From positions 227,042,739 to 227,106,738 of the forward strand of contig CM061919.1 of NCBI GenBank assembly GCA_031002005.1: a stretch of 64,000 nucleotides of DNA, written 5' to 3'. The notes beneath the pieces are model-generated. The model searched no databases. It saw only the letters and a program-made list of their open reading frames with translations, and had not been told where the DNA came from. The stretch's first letter is position 1. Each line of letters begins with the position of its first letter. Made by a program: the position numbers and the translations under genes. Source of the stretch: Vandiemenella viatica (taxonomy: Eukaryota > Arthropoda > Insecta > Orthoptera > Morabidae). Shown here one piece after another: positions 45,370 through 56,188 of this stretch.

Positions 45370-46400
45370 ATCGCTGGCATTTTTTTTAGAAGTCATCTGA
45401 ATCGTCTGCACCAGAACTAGTTCAGCACGAGACAGAAGAAAACTTTTAATAGAAGTTATTCAAAAGAGGCTCATGATAAAGAGCAGCATGTGCGAGAAGA
45501 TTTATCTATGGCTGGAACGTCGTCTGCTGTTCAACAGATAACAAATGGGTATACAAGATATACCACTACCGTCGACTCTTCGAAGTAAAAAATTATGACA
45601 ATATTTCATACTTGTCGCTCATTGACTCTGCTGGCACAGATTAAATAATTATTCGAGCAACGAACAAATCCAAGGAAAAAAAACATGGACTTCATTTTTC
45701 AAATACATATTTTCAAAGTGTAACACCAAATGAAGAAACTTATAAAAGCACATAGCTTGTTTATTCTAAATCTGTAGATAAAGTATATTGTTTATATATT
45801 ATTTATTCAGCAGAAGGTCTCAATTTTATTTGGGAAAAGAAGGATTTGATGACTGGATTTACTTATCAGAGCGTCTCAAAACTCACGAAACTTCCTCAGA
45901 TCACAATCACTCCATGCTCAGTTGGATAGAAGCGTTGATTCCGTTAAATAACTTCAATGTACTAGACAAGCATTTGTAAACACAGGCTGAAGACGAAAAA
46001 TCACAGTGGGCTGCTATCCTCTAATGAATGATGTCTTGTTCAGAGGAAGCTTTGAATCTGAAATACTAAATACTTCTAATGAGGGTAACTTCCTGGGTAT
46101 ATTGCAACTGCTAGGAAAATATGATCCTATGATAGAGCATCTCCGCCGTATTGCTAATAACGAGACTAATGTCTTATTATATTGGCAAATGTATTCAAAA
46201 CGAATGAAGTCCGTAATAAAAATTTTTACTATAGTTGGGTCATCTAAATATTTTTCCAACATATAGAATTTAACTCCTGATGTAAGTCACGCCAAACAAT
46301 TATCTTTGACATTACTGTTTTTGACACTAATGAAGACGAAGTCTAAGTGCGTGAGTATTTCGCTGTGCTTACAATCAGTAAAGTGACTCTTTCGGACCTG
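45370..46400 (+). pseudogene. hAT transposase (ZMYM1-like), N-terminal and central remnants
   Basis: In order: KSVDKVYCLYIIYSAEG-like residues at about 45770 (a TTF-type zinc-finger region); GFDDWIYLSERLKTHETSSD, then HNHSMLSW at about 45860-45920; LFRGSFESEILNTSNEGNFL and GILQLLGKYDPMIEHLRRIA at about 46030-46155. The pattern W-x-x-L-S-E-R-L-x-x-H-E then LAFRG...NGNFLxLxELLAKFDP is that of ZMYM1-like hAT transposases. In-frame stops and frame changes occur. Coding similarity resumes at about 48540. Confidence 0.75.
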
Positions 46401-46405
46401 GAAGC

Positions 46406-48154
46406 CATGGAGGAAGGAATTATATGGAGGAGAAGTGACGTTAAATCGGTGAAGCAAGCACTAAACTCTCCCGCATGGTGGCAGCACCGGCAGCGACCAT
46501 ATGGCGCTTCCCAACAATTAAGGTGTTCACATTGTGGTAGATGCAGTGATTATTTCATTTAGTATTGTGTATAAGTGTTTAAAAATGCCAGCTTGTGTTG
46601 CGTACGGTTGCACAAATAGGCCAGACAGGAAAGAACCTGGAATATCATTTCATAAGTAAGTTGAATTGTAATTATCGTTGTTGAAGTGAGCGGTAGACAC
46701 CGCAAACTTTGCAGCACGTCTATAAATATTTAGTCATAGCTCTCAATGGGATGACTTTGTTCTCAAATTTTTCTTGGTGTAGTGTAGAAAATCAGCAAAC
46801 TTGCTATTTTGCACATAATAGACTAGCATTATTTTTTAACGAGTGTTTAAAATGAGATTTAAAGGGGCGTGTTTTACTTCGCGATTCAGTGAATTTACTA
46901 TTACGATTTCTTTCGTCACGTTGCTGATTATACTGACAATGGATGATGAAATTAACTGTTATGTGAGAAGCTGTGAGTTTTATTAATTTTTTAAATAGCT
47001 ATTTCAGGCCATTGACTTAGATTATTTTTAAAGCTTTATATAAGACTTGTTTCTGTTTGTAAATACGTCTATACCTATTTTGAAATCTTTCTCATCTATT
47101 TATGTCGAAACAGGTTCATGCAGAAATAAAAATGGGCTTCATAAATAAAGAAGTTATTGGCCTTTGAACAAAATCAATTTGGGGAATGTGTTTCTAATTT
47201 AGTCTCTTTTTTTTTTTTATACAACATTCTCCCCCCCCCCCCCCCGTATCTAAATCTAACTGAGAGATAATTTTTTTACAATTGTCCTAATAAGTAGGGC
47301 TGTGAAATTAGACAACACATCTTGATCAAGAGAATGTTCATTAAGGTGACTGAATAAACATTTTATTTCTGGTACCAGCCTACAAAATGTCTGGGTTGCT
47401 CATCCCTAGAGTGGGTCCTCTTACTTTTTTTCTGGTCTAGGACACATTTCAGACTAACCACAAGTGGTAGTAATAAAACTGAAATATCCATTCTGCATTT
47501 CAACCATGTAATCATTGTGGCTTTGACAGAATTAATTTTTGATCCAGCCTGCATCCAAACCTAAACCCCTCAATTTGGATGTTGTATATCCCCCAAACTA
47601 AGCAAGATATCGAAAACATTTATTCCTTATTATCGAGTTTTTTCGTCGTGTTACATAAGAATCCATCATTAAATTTGACTTTTGCGAAATGTTTCTTCTG
47701 CATTTCAACTCAAGACACCTCACTTTTGAGACAATATATCTCGAGAACTAGGTGAAATATCGAAAATTTTACTCTTTATTTTTTATTTGTCTCGTCTTTT
47801 TAAATAAAAATTCATCATAAAATTTGACTTTGAATAATTTTTTCTTCTGAATTTCAACCAAAACCATTTCACATTTGAGACAGAATATCTCGAAAACTAA
47901 GCAGGATATCAAAAAATTTTATTCTTCATTTTTTATTTGTCTCATCGAGTTACATAATAATCCATCACCAGATTGCGGCGTCACGTTTATCCTAGAGTCC
48001 CCTTGAGGTGTTTGTACATATTCCCCGTGTTTGTTGGGAAGCGGTCAAGCCCCCACCACTCCGGCCATGCCCCCCCACTCCTCCGCCGGCCTGCTTCACT
48101 CCCTTGCGTGGTAAAGGTCTCTTGCGTCGTCTCCATATTATTCCTTCCTCCATG
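46406..48154 (+). mobile_element. P-like non-autonomous element with THAP exon (copy 2), inside the hAT
   Basis: Ends catggaggaaggaattatat at 46406 and, inverted from 48154, catggaggaaggaataatat. It is homologous to 26092-27493 along most of its length: THAP exon, the block actctcaat(g/a)ggatga, and subterminal units containing atatctcgagaactaag. This copy has three such units (from about 47567, 47720 and 47876) where copy 1 has two. It also has a run of 15 C at 47231-47245. Flanking 8-mers (ctggaagc, gactcgtt) do not match, so the duplication has decayed or my end is off by some bases. Confidence 0.8.
46585..46655 (+). pseudogene. THAP-domain first exon (copy 2) with splice donor
   Basis: The frame MPACVAYGCTNRPDRKEPGI, SFHK is followed directly by the donor gtaagt at 46656. 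M-P-x-C-V-A-Y-G-C-x-N-R is the start of a THAP C2CH zinc finger, and splitting after the SFHK segment matches the known first-exon boundary type of THAP genes. No further exon with the remaining zinc ligands was found inside this element. It would encode DNA-binding sequence only if joined to other exons. Confidence 0.8.
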
Positions 48155-49623
48155 GACTCGTTGCCCTGTTTATCACTGATACTTTGTAAAAGTTCGATTA
48201 GGATATGAACGATTGTTGAGGCCAAAGATATGATAGTGGATTCAATTTGGTAGGAGGAAATAAATGTGTCCAAGGCAAAATTCTGAACCAGTATCTTCAA
48301 GTATTTTTTAATCCATGTAACTGTCATTAAATTTGGTAATAGCAAGTACCACCAAAACATCAGTTTCCTTGTGCGGATATCTTTGAAGAACATGTTTTAT
48401 TCTCTCGATCAAAAATGCGATGGGAAGTGGAATTCAAGCACTGAGGACTATCGCCAAAAAAATTTCGAAACTCGTTTTGGGAACAGAGTTTCTAGCATCG
48501 CTACTCTTTGTTTCATGATGTCCTTCTGAAACGAATTATTCAGTTGCCGCAACAGATGACTTGTCACTTAGCCAGATCATGGAGCAATTTGAATTCATAA
48601 TTACAGTAGTGATTTGGTATAATACATTGTTTCAAGTAAACATTGTAAAAAAAGGCTATGCACGCTGAAAGTGGATTTATGAAACTCTTCACAGTTGTTG
48701 AAAAACAGATCGGAATTTGAGAAAGAGTGCCAGCTCTAAAAACAGGCAGCTAGAGAAGTTGATTTTCAGAGTGGAACATTTCCTATTATTAACCCAGTCA
48801 GATGTCGAAGAAAGTAAAGATGTTTTTAGTATGAGCTGTAAATGAGATAGCAACAGATCCAGAAGAACTGTTTACAATAACACATGATTGATACAACTGA
48901 TAATGCGTTGGGCACTCTATTAGCACAACTTTCCAAGGGCGTAGCCAGGATTAGCTACAGAGTGGGGCAAAAACAATGAAAAATACTTGTTGAAAATGGT
49001 TTTACCTGGGGAAAAAATACATTCATTTAACCTGTTTAAGCATTAGTCTACGAAGGTTCTGGAAAAATTTATTAGTTTATTTTTCGGTATTAAAAGTAGG
49101 ATATTTTTATTTCCATATATTTTCTATTTTTATTTATTTAAATTTTTTTTATTAAAAACTGTGAATTTTACGTGTAAGTGAAATGAGCATTGTGTTCGCC
49201 ACAGTAGCTTAAATAAACCTTTTCAAACATATAGAATTCCTTTTCACTGTTGTTTCTCATTCATGCCACTGCTATCATAATCTTTCCGAGGTTTGAGTTA
49301 TTATTATTATATAAAGACTTTTTTCCTAAAGCATTCATATACATATTCGTATCCAAATCCCACGGGAACTGCTATTTGGGGTAAAAGTAGATGGCCAATG
49401 CATTATTCCAAATGTATCCTAAGCAGTTCAGTCGTTCGACGTGAAACAGTTAGAACATCCAAGTAAACAAACTTTTACATTAATGACATTAATAGGATGT
49501 AAAACCTGTATGTTATCTTCAGTCTATCTGTATGGACACCTTAATCACCAATAAACAATAGCACATTTGGGGCGCCACAATGAGATCTCGCACCACCTGA
49601 AAAACTTGGTAGGGCCGCCTCTG
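48155..49623 (+). pseudogene. hAT element, distal part with transposase C-terminal remnants
   Basis: At about 48540-48900 broken plus-strand frames give SLSQIMEQFEFIITVVIWYN and TLFQVNIVKKG-like residues, then a helical region. This corresponds to the KFEFIxSLVLWYDILFxINxVSK segment of ZMYM1-like hAT transposases. The hATC dimerisation motif was not found. The rest, to 49623, is non-coding and AT-rich. Confidence 0.65.
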
Positions 49624-49631
49624 CTTCTCAT

Positions 49632-50395
49632 GTACATCCACTCATCACTCTCTCCAACCAGTGCAGAGTTTTGTAACCTTTTCCTAATATCTTTCCAATT
49701 AGTCCTGTCCAGTTAAGCTTGTTATCAAATGTAATGCCAAGATATTTACATTTCAAGTCTTCAACAAGCAATTATTTACCAACCTTATAATCATAATCAA
49801 CCTTTAGTTTTTTATCTGTGTATCTAATAAGCTGACTCTTCTTTGCATTTATCTCCATCCCATGTTTACTAACCCAACTAGATATCCTGTCCAGCTGTTT
49901 ACAGTCCTTTACCATTTTGACCCTTTTATATAGCATTATGTCATCTGCGAACAATCTTATTTCTGATTGTAAATCATTAACACAATTATTCATTAGAATA
50001 ATGAACAGCAGTGGTCCCAATATGCTACTCTGTGGCAGTCTAATTTTTACTTTCATTTCTTTTAATACTACATTTCCTACACCTACTTTTTGTTTTTTAC
50101 CTTTTAAAAATTCTTCTACCCAGCAAATCACTTTCTCATCCACTCCAATAGTTTTTACCTTATTTATTACAATTTTTTGGCTCATTCTGTCAAAAGCTTT
50201 TGAAAGATCTAGTTCTACACTATCAATTTGGCCACCCTTGTGCATTTCATCCAAAATATGTTGAATATATCCCACTAACTGAGATTCACACGAATATCCT
50301 TGCCTAAAGCCATGTTGCCTATTTGAAAACTATTTACGTTACTCACATATATTTCTGATGTGGTTGCATTTCTCTCCATCAAGTTATCTATCTAA
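49632..50395 (-). pseudogene. TTAAA-tailed LINE, RT domain (right of hAT insertion)
   Basis: The longest RT frame of this family in the window (167 codons, 49772-50275). It reads MGYIQHILDEMHKGGQIDSV, ELDLSKAFDRMSQKIVINKV (motif A; catalytic Asp in LDLSKAFD), LPQSSILGPLLFIILMNNCV (motif B), LFADDIMLYK (motif C, FADD) and QLDRISSWVSKHGMEINAKK (motif D region). Motif B has lost its usual G-V-P-Q-G (IRLPQSS). This is the same insertion as 44386-44913. It belongs to the CR1/L2 group by motif style. Confidence 0.85.
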
Positions 50396-50414
50396 GATAT
50401 TTGATAAAGTATTC

Positions 50415-50812
50415 CAGATATGATAAAGGAGCTGAAATGGGATTCATTGCAAGACAGGAGGAGGGTCAAGAGGGTCATGGGAGTGTACAAGGTGTATACT
50501 GGTGATGAGGCATGGAAACATCTTGGTGTAGGTATGAAAAGTAGTGCATGGAAGGGAAAAGATGACCATGACTACAAGCTGGCACTCAATTTTGGGCACA
50601 AGGGTGTGGGAAGATTCTCTTTTTTAGGTAGGGGTATCAGGGATTGGAATATGTTACCAAAGGAAATGATGAATAATTTACTGAAAACGTTGAAAGAATT
50701 TATGGTTAAAATTTGTAGAGGGCAATTGTAGGGGGGTGCAGGAAAGAGAGAGGATGGGTGTGTAGGGAAATTGCCACTGGAGCCTGTGCTCCATTGCAAT
50801 TAAATTAAAAAT
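50415..50812 (+). pseudogene. TTAAA-tailed LINE, 3' end
   Basis: Reads MIKELKWDSLQDRRRVKRVM, GVYKVYTGDEAWKHLGVGMK, KLALNFGHKGVGRFSFLGRG and IRDWNMLPKEMMNNLLKTLK in one frame (50420-50731), then cactggagcctgtgctccat and the tail gcaattaaattaaa. Head-to-head with the minus copy that ends at 50395; their contents overlap, so they are two insertions. Confidence 0.85.
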
Positions 50813-50814
50813 AG

Positions 50815-52200
50815 TGAGCCATAAAATGGAGTTACATAAGGTAAAAACCATTGGAGTGGGTAAAAATGTGACTTACTGATTGGAGGAATTCTTACAAGCA
50901 GAAAACAAAAAATTAGCACAAGAAACTGAGTATCAAAAAGAATGGAAGTGAAAATGTGAGTGCCACTTTATAGTGTATTTGGACTATTGTTATTCATTAT
51001 TCCAATTGAATGACTGTATTATTGGTTTACAGTCAAAAGTTAATTTCTGAAGACATTATGTTATGAAACAGGATCAAAATGGGGAAAGAATGAACAACTG
51101 CAGGGTGACCTGGATTGGCTACCACACTGGGTAGGTTCAAATAGAATGAAGATAAATGCCTAAAAGAGTCATCTTATTTGGAACACAGGTAAAAAATAGA
51201 AACTGATTAGGTGGTGGGGAAAAAATTGCATGTGAAAGGTTTGAAGTGAAAATATATTGGCATAACATTTGACAATAAACTCATTGTGGCAGGACACATT
51301 TGACAGGTGGTAGGAAAGAAGAACAAAAAAAACTTTCATTGAACAGAGTTAAGGAAGTACATATGCTTTATACATATTTCAGCAAGGCCTTTGAGATGGT
51401 GGACCATGAAGTTTTCCTTTTTAAAAAAACTGTATGTCTATGATGTTGAATCTAAAGCACTGGTTATGTTCATACCTCTCCAAGAGGCGTCTGCAGCTAT
51501 GAGTTATTGGTCCTCTATCAAATGAAATCGATTTCACTTCCATTGTTGTCTACTATAAGTGGATGACATGAAGAGCTGAAGAGAAAATAATAATGAACAA
51601 GGCCTTCCTATTCTCCAGCATGATATTTATGACCTTGAGAACTGGTGCATGAAGAATTAGTTTACATTAAACAAAATCCTTCATTTGTTGTAAAGATTGG
51701 TGAGAGGATGTACCAGAGAAGTAAGGACATTGAGGTAGAAAACTTTGGTCAGACTGTTGCTTGAATCTGGTGGTGTAGTATATGACCCACATTTTGGTTA
51801 TCAATATCCAATTTTATAAAAGATTTGAATGAGATTCATTGGAAGACAGAAAGAGGGTTAAGAGAATTCTGGGAGTGTACAAGACATATGTTGGTGAATA
51901 AGGATGGAAAGATATTGGTGTAAGAATTAAAAGTAATGTATGGAAGGGAAAAGATGACCACGATTACAAGCTGGAACTTGATTTCAGGCACAAGGGTGTG
52001 GGAAGATTTTCTTTCGTAGGTAAGGGAGTCAGGAATTGGAATGAATTACCAAAAGAACTGATGAATAATTTACAAAAACATTGAAACAATTTAAAGTTGA
52101 AATTTGTAGAGGGAAAAGGTAGGCAGATACATGAAGGGGGGAAAATGGATGTGTAGGAAAACTGTCACCAGAGCATGTGCTCCATCACAATTAAATTAAA
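50815..52200 (+). pseudogene. TTAAA-tailed LINE, degenerate copy with inserted foreign RT piece
   Basis: The RT motif B/C area (gtgtatttggactattgttattcatt, with mutated FADD near 51045) is followed by the RISSWV-like region at 51110 and the KLxWAGH-like region at 51290. From about 51365 to 51680 a different RT is inserted. Then comes the thumb and the C-terminal domain at 51810-52080, the conserved agcatgtgctccatcac and the tail aattaaattaaac at 52190. There are many stops. Confidence 0.75.
51365..51680 (+). pseudogene. Fragment of a different LINE reverse transcriptase
   Basis: Frames include YFSKAFEMVDHEVFLFKK (RT motif A type: SKAFDxVDHxxLLxKL), and later VDDMKS and ILQHDIYDLENWCMKN (the YxDDxK...L..DI..L..WC region). 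The wording differs from the host LINE (LSKAFDRMSQK, FADDIMLYK), so this is a separate lineage joined or inserted here. No ends or target duplication can be seen. Confidence 0.6.
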
Positions 52201-52764
52201 CTTTTTTGTAACCAAAGTTTTGAAATAGCGGCCATTCCATTATATACTTTGAGAATTATTGCTACATCAGTGTACAGGTTTTAAGAAGAAATGGATGTGA
52301 ATTTAATTACTGAGTACTTTAAAAGTTATTTTAAAAGATTGAGTATATAATACAAAATTTCAATTCTTAATCTTCGCATAAGAATGAAAAATACAAATTG
52401 CACTTGTTTTCTTCACATGGCTTTTTTATGCATTAATCAAACCCCACTAAACTAACTGTTAGTCTTGACAATATTACAACAAATCAGGCAGACATCAGAA
52501 TACATTAGACTTGTTCAACACATAATTTGCCAGACCATAAGAGCATGTGACTTAACCTAAGAACTGTATTCCCAGTAAATACTGATTACAGTGTTGAGCA
52601 TATCAGAATGCTAAGAGAAATAAAAATTTTTTTTTTCATAAAACAGTGGTATAGAGTTGATTGGGGCATGAAATTTACTCCACATGACACTTTCTCTGAG
52701 TTTATTAAAATGAATGCTGTGCTAAATTAAAACTGGAAGAAGGGCCAAAACACATTCCTGTATG
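52201..52764. other. No recognised feature
   Basis: AT-rich with no coding similarity recognised. Confidence 0.3.
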
Positions 52765-53240
52765 TGTTGTGTCATCAACCTCTCGACTGGTTTGAAGCAT
52801 TCCCCCAATTTCTTCTTAGTTTGGACTAATCTCTTCACCTCAACATATCCCTTGCTCCAAGCTACATCGTTTCATATGTTTTAATCATTTACCCCTACAG
52901 TTTTTCCCTTCAACTGTTTCCACCACTAACAAATTAATCAATACCAAAAGTCTTGAAATGTGACACACCATCTTGCCCCTTATTTCTGTGAGACTCTTTC
53001 ACAAAATTATTTTTTCATGCATGATTTGCAGATCACATTAATTTCATACTTTACAAGTTCACAGATTTTTTAACATCTTTTTATACCAACTCATTTCAAA
53101 TGCTTCGATTTTCCTTTTTTATGGTATTCTTACAGTCCCCACTTCACCACCATAAAGTGTGGTGCTTTATACATACATTTTTAGAAAGTTATTTCTTAGT
53201 GGTAGATCAATATTTAATACTGAAAGATTTTTGTTTTTGA
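52765..53240 (-). pseudogene. RTE-like LINE, 3' part (minus)
   Basis: The complement of gtgtcatcaacctctcgactgg at 52777 is the 3' end of the RTE-like LINE (compare ctgtcatcagtctctcggctgg at 12934). Further up, the complement of ccaactcatttcaaatgctt near 53085-53105 corresponds to the FEMWCYRRM block and that of caccaccataaagtgtggtg near 53145-53165 to the SALYG block. Coding frames are heavily broken. Confidence 0.7.
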
Positions 53241-53244
53241 AGAA

Positions 53245-53345
53245 GACTAATTTAATTGTGATGGAGAGCATGCTCTGCTGGAAATTTCCTGACACACTCA
53301 TTTTTTCCCTTTCCTGTACCCACCTACTTTTCCCCCTCTTTTATC
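53245..53345 (-). mobile_element. TTAAA-tailed LINE, extreme 3' end (minus), inserted in the RTE-like LINE
   Basis: ctaatttaattgtgatggag, then agcatgctctgctgg and ccctttcctgtacccaccta are the complement of the conserved 3' end and tail. Only about 100 bp. It lies within the minus-strand RTE-like LINE, which resumes at 53612. Confidence 0.7.
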
Positions 53346-53357
53346 ACTATTACTATT

Positions 53358-53600
53358 CTGCTACAGAAAGAAGAGTCAGGTTGGTAGGTCATATTTTGAG
53401 ACATGCTGGATTGGTTAATTTGTTAGTGGAGGGTACAGTCAAAGCTAAGAACAGTAGAGGAAGACAGAGATCAGAATATATGAAGCAGATAATTGAGGAC
53501 GTCGGTTGTAAGGGATATGTAGAGATGAAGAGGTTAGCACAAGATAGGAATGAGAGGAAGGGATGGAGGATTGCACCAAACCAGACAAAAGACTGATGAC
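53358..53600 (+). pseudogene. RTE-like LINE, C-terminal end (plus)
   Basis: One open frame: ERRVRLVGHILRHAGLVNLL, VEGTVKAKNSRGRQRSEYMK, QIIEDVGCKGYVEMKRLAQD and RNERKGWRIAPNQTKD with the stop. The end tgatgacagc matches the 3' end of the copy at 12930. Opposite in orientation to the RTE-like sequences on both sides, so it is an independent insertion or a local inversion. Confidence 0.8.
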
Positions 53601-53611
53601 AGCAAAAAAAA

Positions 53612-54075
53612 ATTTACTTTGGCCATCAATTGTAATTTTACCTCTTAAATGAACTCACTCAATTCTCCCTTTGCATCCAGACCTATTTTTATATTTAATA
53701 TATTCTTATCACTATCATTTCTGCCACATTTCTTGTCTTGATTTGGTTTGTATGTAACACAGACTCCTCTCTCAGTATTTCGTTCATTTAATTCAGTAAT
53801 TTTTCACCATCCTCAATCTGTTCTGCTAACAGGACAATGTCATCAGCAACATACTGATTATTTCACCTTGAACACTTATGCCACATCCATATTTTTCTTT
53901 TACTACCTAGATTGCATCTTCTCCATATAAGATGAATATTAATGCAGACAAATTCCAACATTGTTTCACAAAATTTTTAACTTATGGTTGCCTCTTGTGA
54001 TTCTCATACAGATTTTTTTTTAATTCTTCTATCTCAATATTTTAGACCTGGCTTCTTCAAAATTTTGAATGTCTC
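53612..54075 (-). pseudogene. RTE-like LINE, RT palm part (minus)
   Basis: The complement of atcagcaacatactgatt near 53849 is the FADD region (compare catcagcaaatcgtagcatac near 13689), and the complement of caatattttagacctggctt near 54033 is the motif A flank (compare gcgatactttagacctgatt near 13911). Stops throughout. Confidence 0.65.
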
Positions 54076-54689
54076 ATCTCATCTAACATTATGATAACAC
54101 ATACGATAAAGTTAGTTACAAACCAGTAACAACTACTAACACTTTCACTGGACTGAAATAGAGGTGAATGACATAATTCATTCCAATAAAACATAATATG
54201 GAGAGGGAAGATAGGTAACTCTATACTCACTAAAGTTGAAGGGTTGCAAACACAAAAAATACACACATATTGTAAAACAAGTATTTGTGCTCTTATTTTC
54301 GGCACTCTGTGTTCTTATTAACTGGATGCTAAGTACCGTACTGCATATATTCCATATTGCTTCAAACTGACTTTATGCTATCATTATATAAGAAAATGAT
54401 ATACTTTAATAATTATCACACAATGTTCTTTGTCCCTACACTTTAAAAAATAACAGAGCACTGTATGCACAAATTATATGGGGAGGGGGGGAGGAAGGAT
54501 TTAACACCTTAAGTGTTTAAAATAGCGATCTGAAAAATAATTAGAAAAAGATAGTTAGATGTATGGAGAAATTGACAGCAGATCATTCATTCCATTGCAA
54601 TTATTCATTCAAAATTTAAACTGCATTAACTTCTTCCTTAAATAATATTTTGCCTAATGTGCAGTAGGAGTCAGGAGCTGATTCACCCC
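54076..54689. other. Mostly unrecognised; 3'-end remnant of the TTAAA-tailed LINE near 54525-54600
   Basis: gtatggagaaattgacagca followed by tccattgcaattattcattc resembles the LINE's 3' terminus. The remainder is AT-rich without recognised content. Confidence 0.4.
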
Positions 54690-54820
54690 TATCAAAGTGA
54701 TAGAACATTTGGTGTCATATGTTATCAGTACATTTGTGTCAAAATTATTTATTAATGCACTGACTGGTTTGAATAAGGCTTTTCATACAGTTTCATTCAA
54801 TATTTTACTCCAAAAACCCA
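54690..54820 (+). pseudogene. LINE RT motif A fragment running into the gap
   Basis: The frame IEHLVSYVISTFVSKLFINA, LTGLNKAFHTVSFNILLQKP ends at the N gap. LTGLNKAFHTVSFNILLQK is motif A of a LINE RT, where LDLSKAFDTVSHDILL-type residues would be expected; the catalytic Asp positions read G and H here, so it is mutated. The lineage cannot be decided from so short a piece. Confidence 0.6.
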
Positions 54821-55820
54821 NNNNNNNNNNNNNNNNNNNNNNNNNNNNNNNNNNNNNNNNNNNNNNNNNNNNNNNNNNNNNNNNNNNNNNNNNNNNNNNN
54901 NNNNNNNNNNNNNNNNNNNNNNNNNNNNNNNNNNNNNNNNNNNNNNNNNNNNNNNNNNNNNNNNNNNNNNNNNNNNNNNNNNNNNNNNNNNNNNNNNNNN
55001 NNNNNNNNNNNNNNNNNNNNNNNNNNNNNNNNNNNNNNNNNNNNNNNNNNNNNNNNNNNNNNNNNNNNNNNNNNNNNNNNNNNNNNNNNNNNNNNNNNNN
55101 NNNNNNNNNNNNNNNNNNNNNNNNNNNNNNNNNNNNNNNNNNNNNNNNNNNNNNNNNNNNNNNNNNNNNNNNNNNNNNNNNNNNNNNNNNNNNNNNNNNN
55201 NNNNNNNNNNNNNNNNNNNNNNNNNNNNNNNNNNNNNNNNNNNNNNNNNNNNNNNNNNNNNNNNNNNNNNNNNNNNNNNNNNNNNNNNNNNNNNNNNNNN
55301 NNNNNNNNNNNNNNNNNNNNNNNNNNNNNNNNNNNNNNNNNNNNNNNNNNNNNNNNNNNNNNNNNNNNNNNNNNNNNNNNNNNNNNNNNNNNNNNNNNNN
55401 NNNNNNNNNNNNNNNNNNNNNNNNNNNNNNNNNNNNNNNNNNNNNNNNNNNNNNNNNNNNNNNNNNNNNNNNNNNNNNNNNNNNNNNNNNNNNNNNNNNN
55501 NNNNNNNNNNNNNNNNNNNNNNNNNNNNNNNNNNNNNNNNNNNNNNNNNNNNNNNNNNNNNNNNNNNNNNNNNNNNNNNNNNNNNNNNNNNNNNNNNNNN
55601 NNNNNNNNNNNNNNNNNNNNNNNNNNNNNNNNNNNNNNNNNNNNNNNNNNNNNNNNNNNNNNNNNNNNNNNNNNNNNNNNNNNNNNNNNNNNNNNNNNNN
55701 NNNNNNNNNNNNNNNNNNNNNNNNNNNNNNNNNNNNNNNNNNNNNNNNNNNNNNNNNNNNNNNNNNNNNNNNNNNNNNNNNNNNNNNNNNNNNNNNNNNN
55801 NNNNNNNNNNNNNNNNNNNN
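54821..55820. other. Assembly gap, exactly 1000 N
   Basis: A run of N of exactly 1000 bases. The round size suggests a scaffold join of unknown true length, so sequences on the two sides need not be adjacent in the genome. Confidence 0.99.
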
Positions 55821-56187
55821 AACGGTTCTAGTGAGTTAAACTTAAAAGATAGACATATACTGTCGCGGACATTTTTTAGATCATTTCAAGAGGAATAATC
55901 CTTTCATACATATTTTTTGGTATCTTGAACCGTTTTCGCAGCGCACGCAACAGAAGCCCTCAAAGATGAATAATTTTCCCCGTTTTTTCCACATTTTCCA
56001 TTGTTTCTTCTCTCCTATTAGTCGCAGCGTGATGTTATATAGCTTAAAGCCTTCCTCGATAAATGGTCTATTCAACACAAAAAGAATTTTTCAATTCGAA
56101 CCAGTAGTTCCTGAGATTAGCACGTTCAAACAAACAAACAAACAAACAAACAAACAAACTCTTCAGCTTTATAATATTAGTATAGAT
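55821..56187 (+). mobile_element. 3' end of an RTE-type LINE or similar dispersed repeat
   Basis: The sequence tcgaaccagtagttcctgag, gattagcacgttcaaacaaa, then a CAAA microsatellite and the end ctttataatattagtataga form a 3' terminus I have seen as typical of RTE-clade LINEs in insects (from memory). No RT coding is left because the gap begins upstream. Confidence 0.6.
56127..56159 (+). repeat. CAAA microsatellite
   Basis: About eight CAAA units in a row, located at the position where RTE-like 3' ends usually carry such repeats. Confidence 0.95.
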
Positions 56188-56188
56188 T

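Larger units (their letters stand above)
44914..49623 (+). mobile_element. hAT-superfamily DNA transposon, degenerate, 8-bp TSD
   Basis: The ends are inverted: caggggcggccctag at 44914 and its partner cagaggcggccctac read inward from 49623. A perfect 8-bp duplication, cttctcat, lies at 44906-44913 and 49624-49631, the size expected of hAT. The element splits a minus-strand LINE fragment. Inside are broken pieces of a ZMYM1-like hAT transposase on the plus strand and a complete P-like element at 46406-48154. Without the latter the hAT is about 2.96 kb. Confidence 0.93.

Noticed and set aside
44386..50812. Twin-primed inversion of one LINE copy
   Set aside because: The opposite-strand segments repeat the same protein region, which twin priming does not produce.
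54697..55839. A 380-codon plus-strand open frame
   Set aside because: Almost all of it is the 1000-N gap; only the first 41 codons are real and they are a LINE RT fragment.
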